Below, in pieces: positions 52,784-64,000 of a DNA stretch of 64,000 nucleotides; position 1 is the first letter of the stretch, and every line of letters begins with the position of its first letter. The translations under genes were made by a program, and so were the position numbers. The notes below the pieces were generated by a model, which was given only the letters and a program-made list of their open reading frames with translations, was not told the DNA's origin and searched no databases. The stretch is from Onchocerca lupi. Its lineage: Eukaryota; Nematoda; Chromadorea; Rhabditida; Onchocercidae. The stretch is taken from NCBI GenBank assembly GCA_028564675.1, contig JAOVVO010000199.1, positions 52,882 to 116,881 on the forward strand, read 5' to 3'.

Positions 52784-54999
52784 TTATAATTGTAGCAAGT
52801 TTGACCAATCTAAACCAATAAGCCATCGAGCAAATTTTTGGCCATAACTTTCAGGATCTTCACCAATTTCGGTAGACGAACGACCATTAATGGTACCTTC
52901 GAATGGTTCAATTCCGGATTCGATACTTTCGATAAGTTGTATTATTGCACCATCCAATGTAATTTGTATTGCTCGACCAACAATTCCTCGTTTCAACAAA
53001 CGCATTCGTCGATCACCGGAAGGAAATTGAAGATGATATATCTGAAAAAGTTTGGAATTTATTGAAATTGTTGGTAATTCTGCGAAATTTCAAATCATCA
53101 TTCAAGAATACGGAAAGAGATTTGACCTTTATCGTTCCTGGCCTATCGTTTAAGTTTAATCACTTTATGATGACCTATATTATCTATTGATTTATTTTTA
53201 ATCAATCATTTCATTTATTGATTTATTTTTAATCAATCATTCCATTTATTGATTTATTTTTGATCTTTCATTTCATTTATTGATTTATTTTTAATCTTTC
53301 ATTTCATTTCAGTTCAAAAATATCTTTTGCAAATATTTAATTTGAAATAAGAAAAATCAAACATTATGTGATAATTCTGGTGTTTTTCCTTCATTGAATT
53401 GATGTTCGTTATCGCTGATATTTTTGTCAATTTTGCCATTTTCATAATTAACTTTAATGCTTTCCAATGGAATTCTATTCGAATCTCTAAAAAAAAAAAA
53501 AAAATTACAAATATGCTTTCTTTTTTTTTTTTTTTTTCAAAGGTATTTACTCATTCTATAATCATATCACATTACTATCAACTGATAAATGATAATGATA
53601 ATTACCTGTTTGACAATTCTTCATTAAGTTCTATTTTGGAAGTATTTTGTTTGTCAAAATTACTCGCATCTTAAAAAAAGAAAAAAAAATTATCATTTTT
53701 GACTAAACAATTGAACTATTATCATATAATAAATCCCAAAAAATCCTAAACATAAAAAAAAATAATCATTTTATAAAACATTAAATATTTTATGTCAATA
53801 ATGAAATGAAAATGAAAATTTCTATTTTTCATATGTGCAAAACGTTTAAATTAAATTTCTATTTTTAAATTTAAATTTTTATTTTTTCTAATTTCTAATT
53901 TTTTAATTTAAATTTCTATTTTTTCATATGTGAAATTTCTATTTTTCATAATTTCTAATTTCCAAAATACCTCCAAATTTAACATTCATCCAGGTGGTAA
54001 ATGAAGTACCATCGTTATGAATGACAAGTATATTGTTAGTTTCTTTACGATGAAGTAAATTTACATAAGTTGAAATGCAATCGCATGATTCTGATAATTG
54101 TAACGATTCGATCGCAAAATTTACCTGCAAATAAAATTGATTCAATGTTGAATAGTCATGGAAAAAATTTTAATATTTATTTCAACAAACATAAAGATAA
54201 AAGATTGAAGAAAGACTTCGAGATTAATCTTGATGTTGAGTAATTTTTAAAAAAAAACATCTCGAGATTAATCTTAATGTTAAACATCTTTTTAAAAAAA
54301 AATGCTTCACGATCAATCTTAATATTTAGCAATTTGAAAAGATAGTACGAGATTAATTTCAATGTTAAACTTGAGATGGATATTTCGAGACAAATTTTGT
54401 AAATGATAAGTAAACTTTCAAAAAAACTATTTTGAGATTAATCTTGATGTTTGAAAATTTGAAAAGATATTTTGAGACTAATCAATAATATCAAGCAAAT
54501 TTGAAAAAAAAAAAACATCTCGAGACTAGTCATGATGTTAAGTAAATTCAAAAATTCAAAAAAGATACAAGACCAACTTTGATGTCAAGTAATTTTTCCT
54601 GAGCCGAATGACGAAGCTCATTGACATCACCAACTGCCAAAGATATCTGTAATTATTTCATTTCAAATTATTCATTCAATGAAAAAATATTCATATTTAT
54701 TGATAAATTTAATTGAAAATTTATGAAACTAACCATTAAATTCATTAGCAATATGACTGTACTTATTTCAAATGCTAATAAAAGTAAATTTGGTATCCAT
54801 TCTTTACGTTCCAATACGTTATCTGCGTCCACTTCACCTTTAATGAAATTTAATTTATTTGTTAAATTTGAAAACATTTAAGCCAAATATAAGAGAAGAG
54901 ATCAATAATGATCACTTAATCTTCTTTAATTATTGTAAACAAAAATAACGATTACAGTTGTAAAGTATTAATTATCCTTTTTATGCTTCGTTTTCTTTT

Positions 55000-55032
<33 letters not shown>

Positions 55033-58000
55033 ATAAAAAAGTATTAAAAAAAAAAAAAATAAAAATAATCAACCAATCATCATAGCTGATGTTTTTGTAA
55101 TCGCTTGCAATATCATTAACAATTTCTGAGATACTGTTGAATTTTTTGAAAACTAAAAAAAAAGGAAAAAAAAAAAAAAGAAATTCGATTTATCGTATAA
55201 TTATTTTAATTTTTTCAATATTATAAATTTCATTTACATATATAATGAAATTATTTGATTTCTATACCAAAAAAATTCAAAATATAAAATTTTATTAATC
55301 TTTCAAATCATTGATAAGATAAGATAAGATAAGATACCACTTCATCAGATTCCCAGGGTTTTTGACCGCTATTTCGCATAACAAGATGAAAGGCGAATGC
55401 AAATGCAAGAAGTGTTGGTATCCATATTATCGCAATCTTTAATGCATTTATCAATTATTATCACTGCTATTATGAATGCTATTTTTATCACCACACTACT
55501 CTCATACAATGATTATCATTCTTATCATCGTTGTCAATGCTATGATATTATTAAAGGAATCTTTTGATATCTTTTGAACAATAATTTAAAATCTATCAAA
55601 TTATTAGAATTCGATTAGTAATTTCAGGAAAAAAGTCGACATTTTTATTAATGAGAGAAAGAAAGTAAAGGAAGAGCAGAAAAAGAGAATTATGAAGTTT
55701 GAATAAAATCTTATTTAAATGATTGATTCATTGATAAATATATCATCTATCTTTTGCGATAACTATCTTATCACTAGATTTTCTCGATCAGGGAATTGAA
55801 GGATTTTGTCGCCGGAAGGTTTATTCAAGAGTTTTAATAGCCGATTAAAAAGTTAATTAATTGAAACAGAAAAAAACGAAAATGAAAGAACTCAAAAAGA
55901 AGGCCAAAAAAAAAAAAGAAAGAAAAAGATGAAAAATTAAACGAGAAAAAAAAAAATAGATTGCACTAAAATTTTAATTTCTATTATTTTGCCTGATTCA
56001 TCTGATAATTTCGGGTCAAAGATCTAAACTTTCACTTGAGATTTTTTTTTTTTTCTGGAAAAAACACAAAAATTTAAAAAAAATCAATATCATTTATCTC
56101 AATCTACTTTCTCCATGATATCATCTTCTATTGTTTTTATTAAATGATAATATCCCGAAAAAGACGGGGAAATATTTACTTATTCTATTGTTATTCATGA
56201 AATAGCATGAAACTTTTAATTTATAAGTTTAAATTTTAATATTCAAAAATTGAATTCAAAATTAAAAATAAAATGTCAAGTTTAAATTTAAAAAAAAAAA
56301 AAAAAAAGGTCGAAGAATTAATTATATTAAAATATACTGCTAGAAAGTATAATTATATTATTTAATAAATTGTAACTGTAATATGTTGGAATGGAAAATT
56401 TGAAAAAAAAAAATGAAAAAATCGATAAATTAGTAAAAATTAAAAGAAAAAAAAAAAAAAAAAAACCTGAGAGAATGAATAAAGGATACGTGAGAGCATA
56501 AGGATGTAAATACCGTATGGTGATTTTCTCAGGATATACAAGAAATTGATCCATGCCGAAATGATGGCGATTATTGGTAGTAACCAGGTGATGAAATGCT
56601 ATAAATTAATAAATTCATGTAATTAATTAAATTTATTAATGACAAAATTTCATGCTATTAATCATTTAGACCTTAGATTTTATTGCACACCTTGGCTTGT
56701 CAATATTTTCTGGTACCAAAGAGTTAATTTAGGTCAATTATTGATTATTTTCAAAGGATATTTAATTTTTAGAAGCAATTAATAACAATTTAGCTTCTAA
56801 AAGTAGTCGAAAAATTTTTTTCAAATATATATTGCTTGAAATTTTATTTCATATTTTTGCAACAAAATTTAGCCATATGATACTTGGCCAAATAATTCAA
56901 CGATTACTGAACAATTTATTAGCTAGGCCAAATAATCTAACGATTACTGAACAATTTACTAGTCAGCTGTATTAAAAGAGAGCAAAAATTTGGCCATATC
57001 AAATTGATAATTTGATGTTTTAATTTTTTTAAAAAAAGACCAATTTCTTTGATTAATTTCCTTCTGAAATTATAGATTTATTAAAGTTTTAAAAATTTTA
57101 AAATTTATAAAAATAATTTCCTAAAATTTAAAAAAAAAAAAAAGAAAGAAAAGAAATAACCTTTAAATCAGAATTGTAATCATCATAAGAAAATAATAAT
57201 GGTGTCCAGATGAATAGAAAAGTAGCAATATACGTTATCACGTTGAAAGAATACGCAATTATGAACCATTTACTGATTTTACCTGCTTGAAGTTTTACCG
57301 CACATTTTACTACCTGTAAAATGATTGGATAAGAGATGCGAAATTTTCAACTGATAACTTTATCTCCGAAGATTTCAACTGATAACTTTATCCCAAAAGA
57401 TTTTAACTGATAACTTTATCTCTGAAGATCTCAAATGACAATTTTCATCTCAGAAGATTTTAACTGATAATTTTATCTCAGAAAAAATTTCAAAATGAAA
57501 ACTTTATCTCCATAGATTTCTAATTAAACTTTGCACTCTTCAAGAATTATTTCTTTTATTTGATTAAATCAATACAATTTAGCTATGATTTTTACTAAAA
57601 TGTTTTCTTTTGCTACCGTAGCTAATCTATTTTGTTTTCCCTTTTACAGTAATAAATATTTCTGCTATTTGAAATTTAAATTATTAGAAATTTAAAACTT
57701 TTTTTTAGATTGCCACCTTTTTTTTTGTAAATTCAAAATTTGATGCAATTATAAGTATGAAAAATAAATAATGTCTAGTCAAGTTTGGTTAAATTTTTAA
57801 TTTGTTGATCGAATAGAAAGAAATGAAAAAACATTCTTTACAATTTAGAATCACAAAATTTGAATATTGCACAAATTCAAGATTCCATCTAAAGATTCCG
57901 TCATAATATCAGATTCAGAATTGAAAATATCGCAAAACAAACCAAGCAAAATCCAAAAACGATCAGAAATAATGTGGCCAAAATATCTTGGCCATTATTT

Positions 58001-60021
58001 TTACCAAAAATATAACTGGAAAGCAAAAGTAGAAAAATCAAATATGATATAATATGTGCAACATAGAAATAAGCTTGCGAAAGAAGTTTCTCGTTGATAA
58101 AATTAAGTACCATTGGATGTCGAATTACATTCCATTGATTACTATCCTTCTAAAATTCTTTAAATTGTTATTTCATTTCAAATATTATTATTATTATTAT
58201 TGTTATTATTAATTTTTTAATTAAATTCAAATTTATTAGATCGCAAAAAAATTAATTTAACATTGATTTATCTGTTTATTTAGTGCTTAAAACATTGATT
58301 TAATTGTTTACTTGTTCAAAATATTGATTTATTTTTTTCTTTTTTTTTTTTTACATTATTGTTTAAAAAAATCATTGATTTATTCGTTTATTTATTCTTC
58401 GATTAATTGAATTAATTAATTAAATAATTTTATTACCAAATGTTTTAATTCACGCCAACTTATTACTTCTTCGCCTTCTTCCGCACCATCTATAATAAAT
58501 CATAATTTTTCGCCTCATCTTTTTTCATGATCATGTAAATGATTACATTGGAAATATCGATAATAATCAATTCAATTCCCATTATTGATAAATAATTACA
58601 AAATTTTTGAATTTAATTTTTTCGATTTTGCATATCAGATTTGCACAATTTACTAACTATTTTAATCAAAACCAACTTGTGGATCAAGTTTACTGAAAAA
58701 TAAAATTCATAATTATAAGGAAAACGATTTGCATATTAATTTATGACAATCTTCTTTAAACAAATATTCTCGTTATATTTTATATTTTAATATTTCTTAA
58801 AAATTTTCAATTTCACAACAATTTTATTTATTCTATTTGGATTTGATTGATAAAATACACTTATCAATTTTTCTATCAGCTTATCTTATCTTAACATTTA
58901 CATTGTTTTAATGCAATGATATGCAATTGCAAGTGAGATTCTAGTAAGTAAGGATTCAAAAATTTAAATTTACCGTATCGGAAGAAATAAACAATTCGAT
59001 CATCCAACTGTATCCTTCGTGTACGATTGTTGTAGAAATCTCTGGTACATCTATAATAAACATAATATTTTTCTTTTCTTTTTTTTTTTTTTAAAATAAA
59101 TATTTCTTTCTCTATTTATAAAATTAAATTTCTTGTAAGAAATTTAATTACAATTATTAAAGAATTCATCTGAATACGATTTCTATTATTATAAAAAAAA
59201 AAAAAAAAGAAAAAGAAAATTTTCAAAATATTTATCCTCAAGTTAAGATATTGATTTAAATTTAACATCAATTTTAATTTTGTTTTAATTACTAACAATC
59301 TAAATACTAAATCATTTTTTTCACATTTGATCGTTTTATCGATTTGAAGTGTTGTTTTTTTGTTTACATTTTATGAAAGTCTTATCGATCGATTTATGAT
59401 ACTGTCAACATTTATAATGAATGAATAAACATATCAAAATAATTAATTGCAATTAATGATTTCACGGATACTTCTTGTCAATAATAACTTTTTATAATTG
59501 ATTCAAATTCAATTGATTCAGAAAAGATAAAAAGTATCCCATCTTCTACAGTACCACTATCAATATTTCCAGATTGACTCATCACCTACTGTGTAATATG
59601 AGAAGTACGGTAATCCTATGCTTGAGTTAAATTTTGCAAAAATTGACTTATTTTAACAAATTTTCTTAAATTATCCAGTTCAATTATTATCAGCTATAAA
59701 TTCAATATTCTAAACTCATGATATATGTTAATTTGAAAATGAAATACCGGAAAATTAGGTAAAATGAGAACCGAAATACTTTCAGATTGTATTCAAATTA
59801 TGCATGATATTTTTAAATTGCTCAAACAAAATCTTTTCTACTTTTTTTTTTTTTTTGAATTTTAATTAATTGTTGAAAAAAAAAAAACGAACGGATTTAG
59901 CGTTTCTTCACTACTCTCCATTAATCGTGTAAGTTCGGGAATTTTTATTATCGATTGCTCCTTCCGATTCATGTAAATTGAGCAAACATTCAAATCTCTC
60001 CGTGGTACTCGTCTTCGTCAT
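52784..60021 (-). CDS. TRPA-like cation channel, transmembrane core and C-tail
   Basis: Exons in transcript order: 60021-59915, 59050-58974, 58489-58437, 58149-57943, 57313-57161, 56598-56467, 55436-55338, 55152-55074, 54837-54734, 54646-54578, 54124-53971, 53669-53606, 53486-53363, 53041-52784. All junctions keep phase; the model gives 559 residues. Landmarks: pre-S1 HPMVLNF; S1 (YFYVAHIISYLIFLLLLSSY); S2-S3 across residues about 134-188; S4 and linker SAWINFLYILRKSPYGIYIL; S5 (WIPTLLAFAFAFHLVM); pore ITKTSAMMIGEVDADN; S6 with the TRPA-type LLMNLMISLAVGDVNELRH; C-tail ending FARWLIGLDWSNLLQL. S6 and pore match TRPA (TRPA1, pyrexia, painless) best. These are plasma-membrane Ca2+-permeable channels used in thermo- and chemosensation. 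No ankyrin repeats are encoded upstream in the window. Exon 1 (MTKTSTTERFECLLNL...) is the least certain. The donor after residue 474 (AAT|gtttga) overlaps an in-frame TGA, so a shorter isoform is possible. Confidence 0.85.
53178..53310. repeat. Intronic minisatellite, about 37 bp, 4 copies
   Basis: Copies of 'tttattgatttatttttaat' plus 'caatcatttca', between the last two exons of the TRPA-like gene. Confidence 0.7.
54200..54577. repeat. Intron made of copies of the adjacent exon end
   Basis: About seven diverged units of 50-60 bp containing 'cgagattaatcttgatgtta' followed by 'agtaattt'. The last unit grades into the 3' end of the upstream exon: gaccaactttgatgtcaagt on the plus strand is the donor region ACATCAAA|gttggtc in the transcript. 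Confidence 0.6.
57336..57516. repeat. Intronic minisatellite, 28 bp, 6 copies
   Basis: Copies of gatttcaactgataacttta plus 'tctccgaa', starting about 20 bases upstream (transcript sense) of the acceptor for exon 57313-57161. Confidence 0.7.
59915..60021 (-). CDS. Putative first exon of the TRPA-like gene
   Basis: 35 codons plus two bases, in phase with the next exon (GGAGA|gtagtg to tatag|ATGTAC). The encoded FECLLNLHESEGAI resembles the linker that follows the last ankyrin repeat in TRPA proteins. A TGA lies directly before the ATG in frame, and the acceptor-like cctaatttcaag lies 15 bases upstream of the ATG. So either translation starts here or an ankyrin-bearing 5' part splices in at a site I cannot see. 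Confidence 0.5.
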
Positions 60022-60044
60022 TCATCTCGATCCTTGAAATTAGG

Positions 60045-60595
60045 CTTTGGTTATGAATTAGGCTTTGAACATGAATCAGGCCTCGAATATGAATCAGGTT
60101 TGAACATGAAAAAGCCAGAATATATCCATTAATTTTGATTTTCGTTAGCATTTTTAAATGAACATGACATTTTTTGGCTTCTATTAGTATTTTAGGATGA
60201 ACATGACAAGGCTAAAATACATCCATAATTTTGGCTTGTACTAGGCTTTAGAATGAACATAATAAGGCCAGAATATATGTAATAAGGTCAAATATATTCA
60301 TAATTTTGGCCTCTATATAGGTTTTAAAATGACATGAAATGGCCAAATTATATTCGTAATTTTGATTTTACTAGGCTTTAAAATTAATATGACAAGGCCA
60401 AATATATCCGTAATTTTGGCTTCTATTAGAGTTTGGGATGAGAAAATAAGGCCAAATCTATTTATAATCTTGGCCTATATTAAATTTTAGAATAGAATAT
60501 ATCACAAGATAGAATATATCTATAATTTTGGTTTCTATTAGCGTTTTAGAATGAACATGATATGATCAGGCCAGAAGATATCCTAGTTTTCCAAC
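60045..60595. repeat. Degenerate array, about 60 bp, 8-9 copies
   Basis: Repeated ttagaatgaacatgacaagg, 'ccaaatatatccataatttt' and 'ggcttctattagg', diverged between copies. It begins just upstream of the TRPA-like gene's first exon, so it may cover its promoter. Confidence 0.6.
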
Positions 60596-61160
60596 AACAT
60601 ATCCTTTTTTTTTGGCCAATAAAATCAATATATTATGAAGTAGCAAAATTTTTTTTGTTAATTAATTAATTACTGTGAAAAGAGAGAGCTTGAATTAATG
60701 AGAAATACGTGATATGCCGCAAGTCAACGGATTATATGTCATATTTTCATGATTGCATGATTTATGATCCAATTATCCACGTGATATGTTGGGATTTTGT
60801 TTACAACTTGAAAAAGAAATCAAACAGAAATTAAATCACTTAATAGTGAATTATTGATTTTTTTTTTTTTTTTTTTTTTTCATTTTCAACAAATGAACAT
60901 ATATGAATAAAAGGAATGATTAATAATAATAATTAGCAATAAAATCGAAGATTATCGATCGATTTGAAACTCAGCTCGATGAAAAATGAAGAAGAGAAAA
61001 GGGGAGGGAAGAATGGATCGATGGATTTGATTACAACAACTGATAAAATAAGCTAAAACAGATGCTTTAAATTATTTATTTATAAGAGGAGGAATGTTTA
61101 TTTATAATTGTTAGCCTCAATTACTGCCAAACATTTAGAATAAATAAATATTTGGATAAA

Positions 61161-61446
61161 TTGGCCTAGGAATTAATGTAAATTTGGTCTAGGAATTGAT
61201 ATAAATTGGACTAGGAATTGATATAAATTGGACTAGGAATTGATATAAAGTGGCCTAGGAATTGATATAAAGTGGCTTAGGAATTAATATAAATTTAGTT
61301 TAGGAATTGATATAAATTGGCCGAGGAATTGATATAAATTTGTTCTAGGAATCAATATAAATTTGATTTAGGAATTAATATAAATTTGATCTAGGAATTG
61401 ATATAAATTGGCCTAGGAATTGATATAAATTAGCCTAGGAATTAAA
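61161..61446. repeat. Minisatellite, 22 bp, 13 copies, cctagg core
   Basis: Thirteen units of ttggcctaggaattgatata plus 'aa', with variants such as ggactagg, ggtctagg and ggcttagg. The core cctagg is palindromic. Confidence 0.85.
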
Positions 61447-62179
61447 TTTCAGAATTAATCATAATAATAATAATAATATAGTTAGGAATGAAATCAAATG
61501 GACGAATTAAATATTTTTATTAAACTGTTACAGTAGACATAGCATTGTAACAATCCATTGAAATTTTAATTTTAAGAAATTTTTTCTTTTCTTTTTGATA
61601 AAAGATGCTATCAATCGTTTGATTGACTATTAAATTTAGTAATTGATATTATGATTGTAATGACTATAAAATTGATTATAATCGTAATCATGATTTTTTT
61701 TTAATGATTATTTGATTCTTAAAATATTATAATTGATTGAAATCTATTCAAGGTAAACTTATTAGGCATTATATACAATTAATCAAAATATTTCGGGAAA
61801 ATTGTCAATATTAGCCTAGGAGCCTAGTTATGATTCAGTAAATGGACTAGATCCTAAGAAACGGATCGAAAAATGAGCCTGAAGCTTTTTAACCGTAGCA
61901 ATGAAAATATATGTATTTTGAAAGCCAAAATTATCTTGGCTGCTCGTACCGAATTTGCCCTTTTCTAGGTTGAAATTTTTGCTCTCATACCGTAATCGCA
62001 ATTTGGAATAGTTAATTGCTATCGAAATTTCAAATTCATGAAATTAACAAGATTTGTTGAATGTTTAAATTAAAGAAAGCAATTAGGTGTAAAAAGGAAA
62101 ATCAATCAGTGATAAGTTGAATGATAAAGTTTGGTAGGAATAATATACCATAGATAAGCCTGTAGACGAGATCAAATCA

Positions 62180-62640
62180 AGATATCATAATAATATCAAT
62201 TAATCAATAATTACAATAATATCAATCAAATAATCATTGTAAATTAAACAATAATTTTTTTCAGATCTAATTAATAATTAAACGATAATATTAAAATTAA
62301 CAATTGAATGTATCGGCTTATCTTATCAAAATAATAACTATGATAATTCAAGTATTGATTATACGTATTTGACAATAAAATAGAATCGATTCCTAATCAA
62401 TAATGTGAATAAACTAAGATATCATAATAATATTGACTAATCAATAATCGAAATAATCAATTAATCACTATAAAATTAATCAATAATCTAATCGATAATC
62501 AAACATATAATATTAAATAACAGTTGAATGGAACAACTTATCTTATCAAATGATAATAATTGAAGACTATGGCAGTTAAAATATTGATTATATCATAATT
62601 GAAAATAAAATAGAAGCATTTCTAATCAGTAATGGAAGCT
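62180..62640. repeat. Two-copy tandem duplication, about 237 bp
   Basis: Both copies start agatatcataataatat and contain 'cttatcttatcaaa' and 'aaaatagaa' in the same order. They are diverged by many small changes. Confidence 0.6.
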
Positions 62641-62832
62641 ATCATTTGATGATTAAATAAATTGTCATATCTCCTATCTGTTTATTATATTTCCAGAAAT
62701 ATTATATTATTGATTGGAAGTTAATCAAATTCAACGATGAATAATTCGCAGATTTAATTATCATACAGCAACAATTGTAATGAATGGAAATATTTTCGAA
62801 ATAAACAAGAATGATATCATTTGAAATTTATA

Positions 62833-63045
62833 GCTAAATAATACGAATTTAATATAGAAATGATTTTTCTAACAGATGTCAAAGGTCAAATAAAGAGTGA
62901 ATAACGATGATACTATGAGCTGATAAATTTCAATACTTTGAGGCTAAATAATATAAAACTAACGTAGAAATGATTTTTCTAACAGATGTCAAAGGTCAAA
63001 AAATGAATTGATAACGAGCACAATAATTTGATAAACTTCAGATAG
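62833..63045. repeat. Two-copy tandem duplication, 110 bp
   Basis: The block tagaaatgatttttctaaca followed by gatgtcaaaggtcaaa recurs 110 bp apart, nearly identical, so it is recent. Confidence 0.75.
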
Positions 63046-63602
63046 ATATGCTGCTAGTATAGGCTTTAAATCGATATTTTACCAGAAAGTTCGATTAGTA
63101 ATCATTTAGCAAATTATCATCTGATATGAATAGATGTCATCGATATGTCTATCACTTTTATTTGACGTTTCTTATCAACAATTAGATATCATTTGCTTGG
63201 ATCATTTCAGATGTTGTTTTAAAATTATATTTTAAATATTTTAAGTAATTGTATTTTAAGCAAATAGTAATTTAAGTTCTTATTATACTTATTTTTCATG
63301 AAGAGATATCAATTTTAAATTCATTTTAAATTTTTTAATACAAAAATTTTTTAGAGAAATGAATGAAAAAATGATGATTCATTACATCATATTCAAAGAA
63401 AATTATTAAAAAGTCTAAAGCTATTATTATCATTTGACTTCATCAATTTTGTTATCATTCAATGTTATGCCTGTTTGCCTTATCATTTCTTCAGATTCGA
63501 TCGATATATGCTGTTATGATATAGTGATAGCAGAATTTCAATTGGTACTTAAAAAAAGAATGTTGTAAAGTTTGGCATATAATCCTATCTGAAATGATAA
63601 GA

Positions 63603-64000
63603 AATGATAAAAAAGAATGAATATTCATTTCTTTGTAATTCCTTTTTTTGTTGTTAACTTTTATTCTTCTGCGAGAAAAGTGAAAGATTCGAAAAAGTTT
63701 TTTTTTAGAAATTCACTGAAAAAGAATGCTTCCCAATTTTTCCTTAAAAAATTTCCTCAATTTTATATAATTCTATCGGAAATGATAAAGATTGATAAGG
63801 ATTGATAAGAAGGAATAAAATATTCGTATATTTTCAAGTTTTTTTTTTTTTTTTTGTCGTTAACTTTTATTCATTTATGAGAGAATTGAAAATGTTTTTG
63901 AGAAATTCACTGAAAAAGAATGCTTCGTAATTTTTCCGCTTTTTTACTTTCTAATGCTTCAATTCGTTCCTTTTTTTTTTTTTTTTTTTTTTTGTTTGTG
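63603..64000. repeat. Two-copy tandem duplication, about 200 bp, to window edge
   Basis: Shared blocks gttaacttttattc (63653 and 63859) and gaaattcactgaaaaagaat plus 'gcttc' (63708 and 63902). A third copy may lie beyond the window. Confidence 0.7.

Larger units (their letters stand above)
60596..64000. other. About 3.4 kb of stacked duplications, no gene seen
   Basis: AT-rich DNA in which most of the length is explained by tandem duplications (61161-61446, 62180-62640, 62833-63045, 63603-64000). I looked on the minus strand for ankyrin-type exons that could extend the TRPA-like gene and found none. Confidence 0.5.

Noticed and set aside
53340..53365. TGA after residue 474 as the true end of the TRPA-like protein
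   Set aside because: The stop overlaps an AAT|gtttga donor that joins in phase to an open 85-codon exon with a TRPA-like C-terminal composition. A short isoform cannot be excluded.
59480..59585. Minus-strand frame starting MSQSGNIDSGT as an alternative first exon of the TRPA-like gene
   Set aside because: No donor in it gives the phase needed to join exon 59050-58974, and the frame then degenerates.

Overview
The window is animal nuclear DNA, most likely from a nematode. It is roughly three-quarters or more A+T, full of poly(A)/poly(T) runs and minisatellites. Its coding exons are short, interrupted by many introns, and mostly flanked by TTTCAG/TTTTAG-like acceptors and relaxed GTNNNN donors. 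One small gene has a spliced-leader-type acceptor four bases before its ATG. I can only say nematode; a spirurid/filarial-type worm would fit the composition.

Layout. (1) 1-3540, minus: the 5' part of a secreted cysteine-rich protein, running off the left edge. (2) 3541-13.7 kb: no gene seen; low-complexity DNA with several degenerate tandem repeats. (3) 13896-34872, minus: a complete thioester-containing protein (TEP, alpha-2-macroglobulin/complement family). I rebuilt it exon by exon, with every junction in phase, to about 1,535 residues. It has a signal peptide, a GCGEQ thioester, a catalytic-type His and a hydrophobic, GPI-like C-terminus. Two phase-compatible exons, 26581-26770 and 23964-24135, encode alternative versions of the hypervariable segment ending in IRK(N/L)FPE(S/T)W(I/V)W. 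They look mutually exclusive. (4) 34.9-46 kb: no supported gene; long degenerate repeats and microsatellites. (5) 46-48.25 kb, plus: a two-exon gene for an 82-residue secreted protein (CDS 47360-48076), with a decayed duplicate of its 5' half at about 49.4-50.9 kb. (6) 52784-60021, minus: a TRPA-like cation channel gene (S1-S6, pore and C-tail in 14 exons) with no ankyrin repeats found in the window. (7) 60.0-64 kb: stacked tandem duplications and minisatellites, no gene.

The genes have no obvious shared pathway. The TEP is an innate-immunity type protein that would act at the cell surface or outside the cell. The two small secreted proteins are nematode-style exported products. The channel is a sensory-type membrane protein. 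The strongest unusual signals are the alternative TEP exons, the live/decayed pair of the small secreted gene, the ankyrin-less TRPA model, a 71-nt near-perfect hairpin in a TEP intron, and introns filled with minisatellites that copy the adjacent splice-donor sequence.
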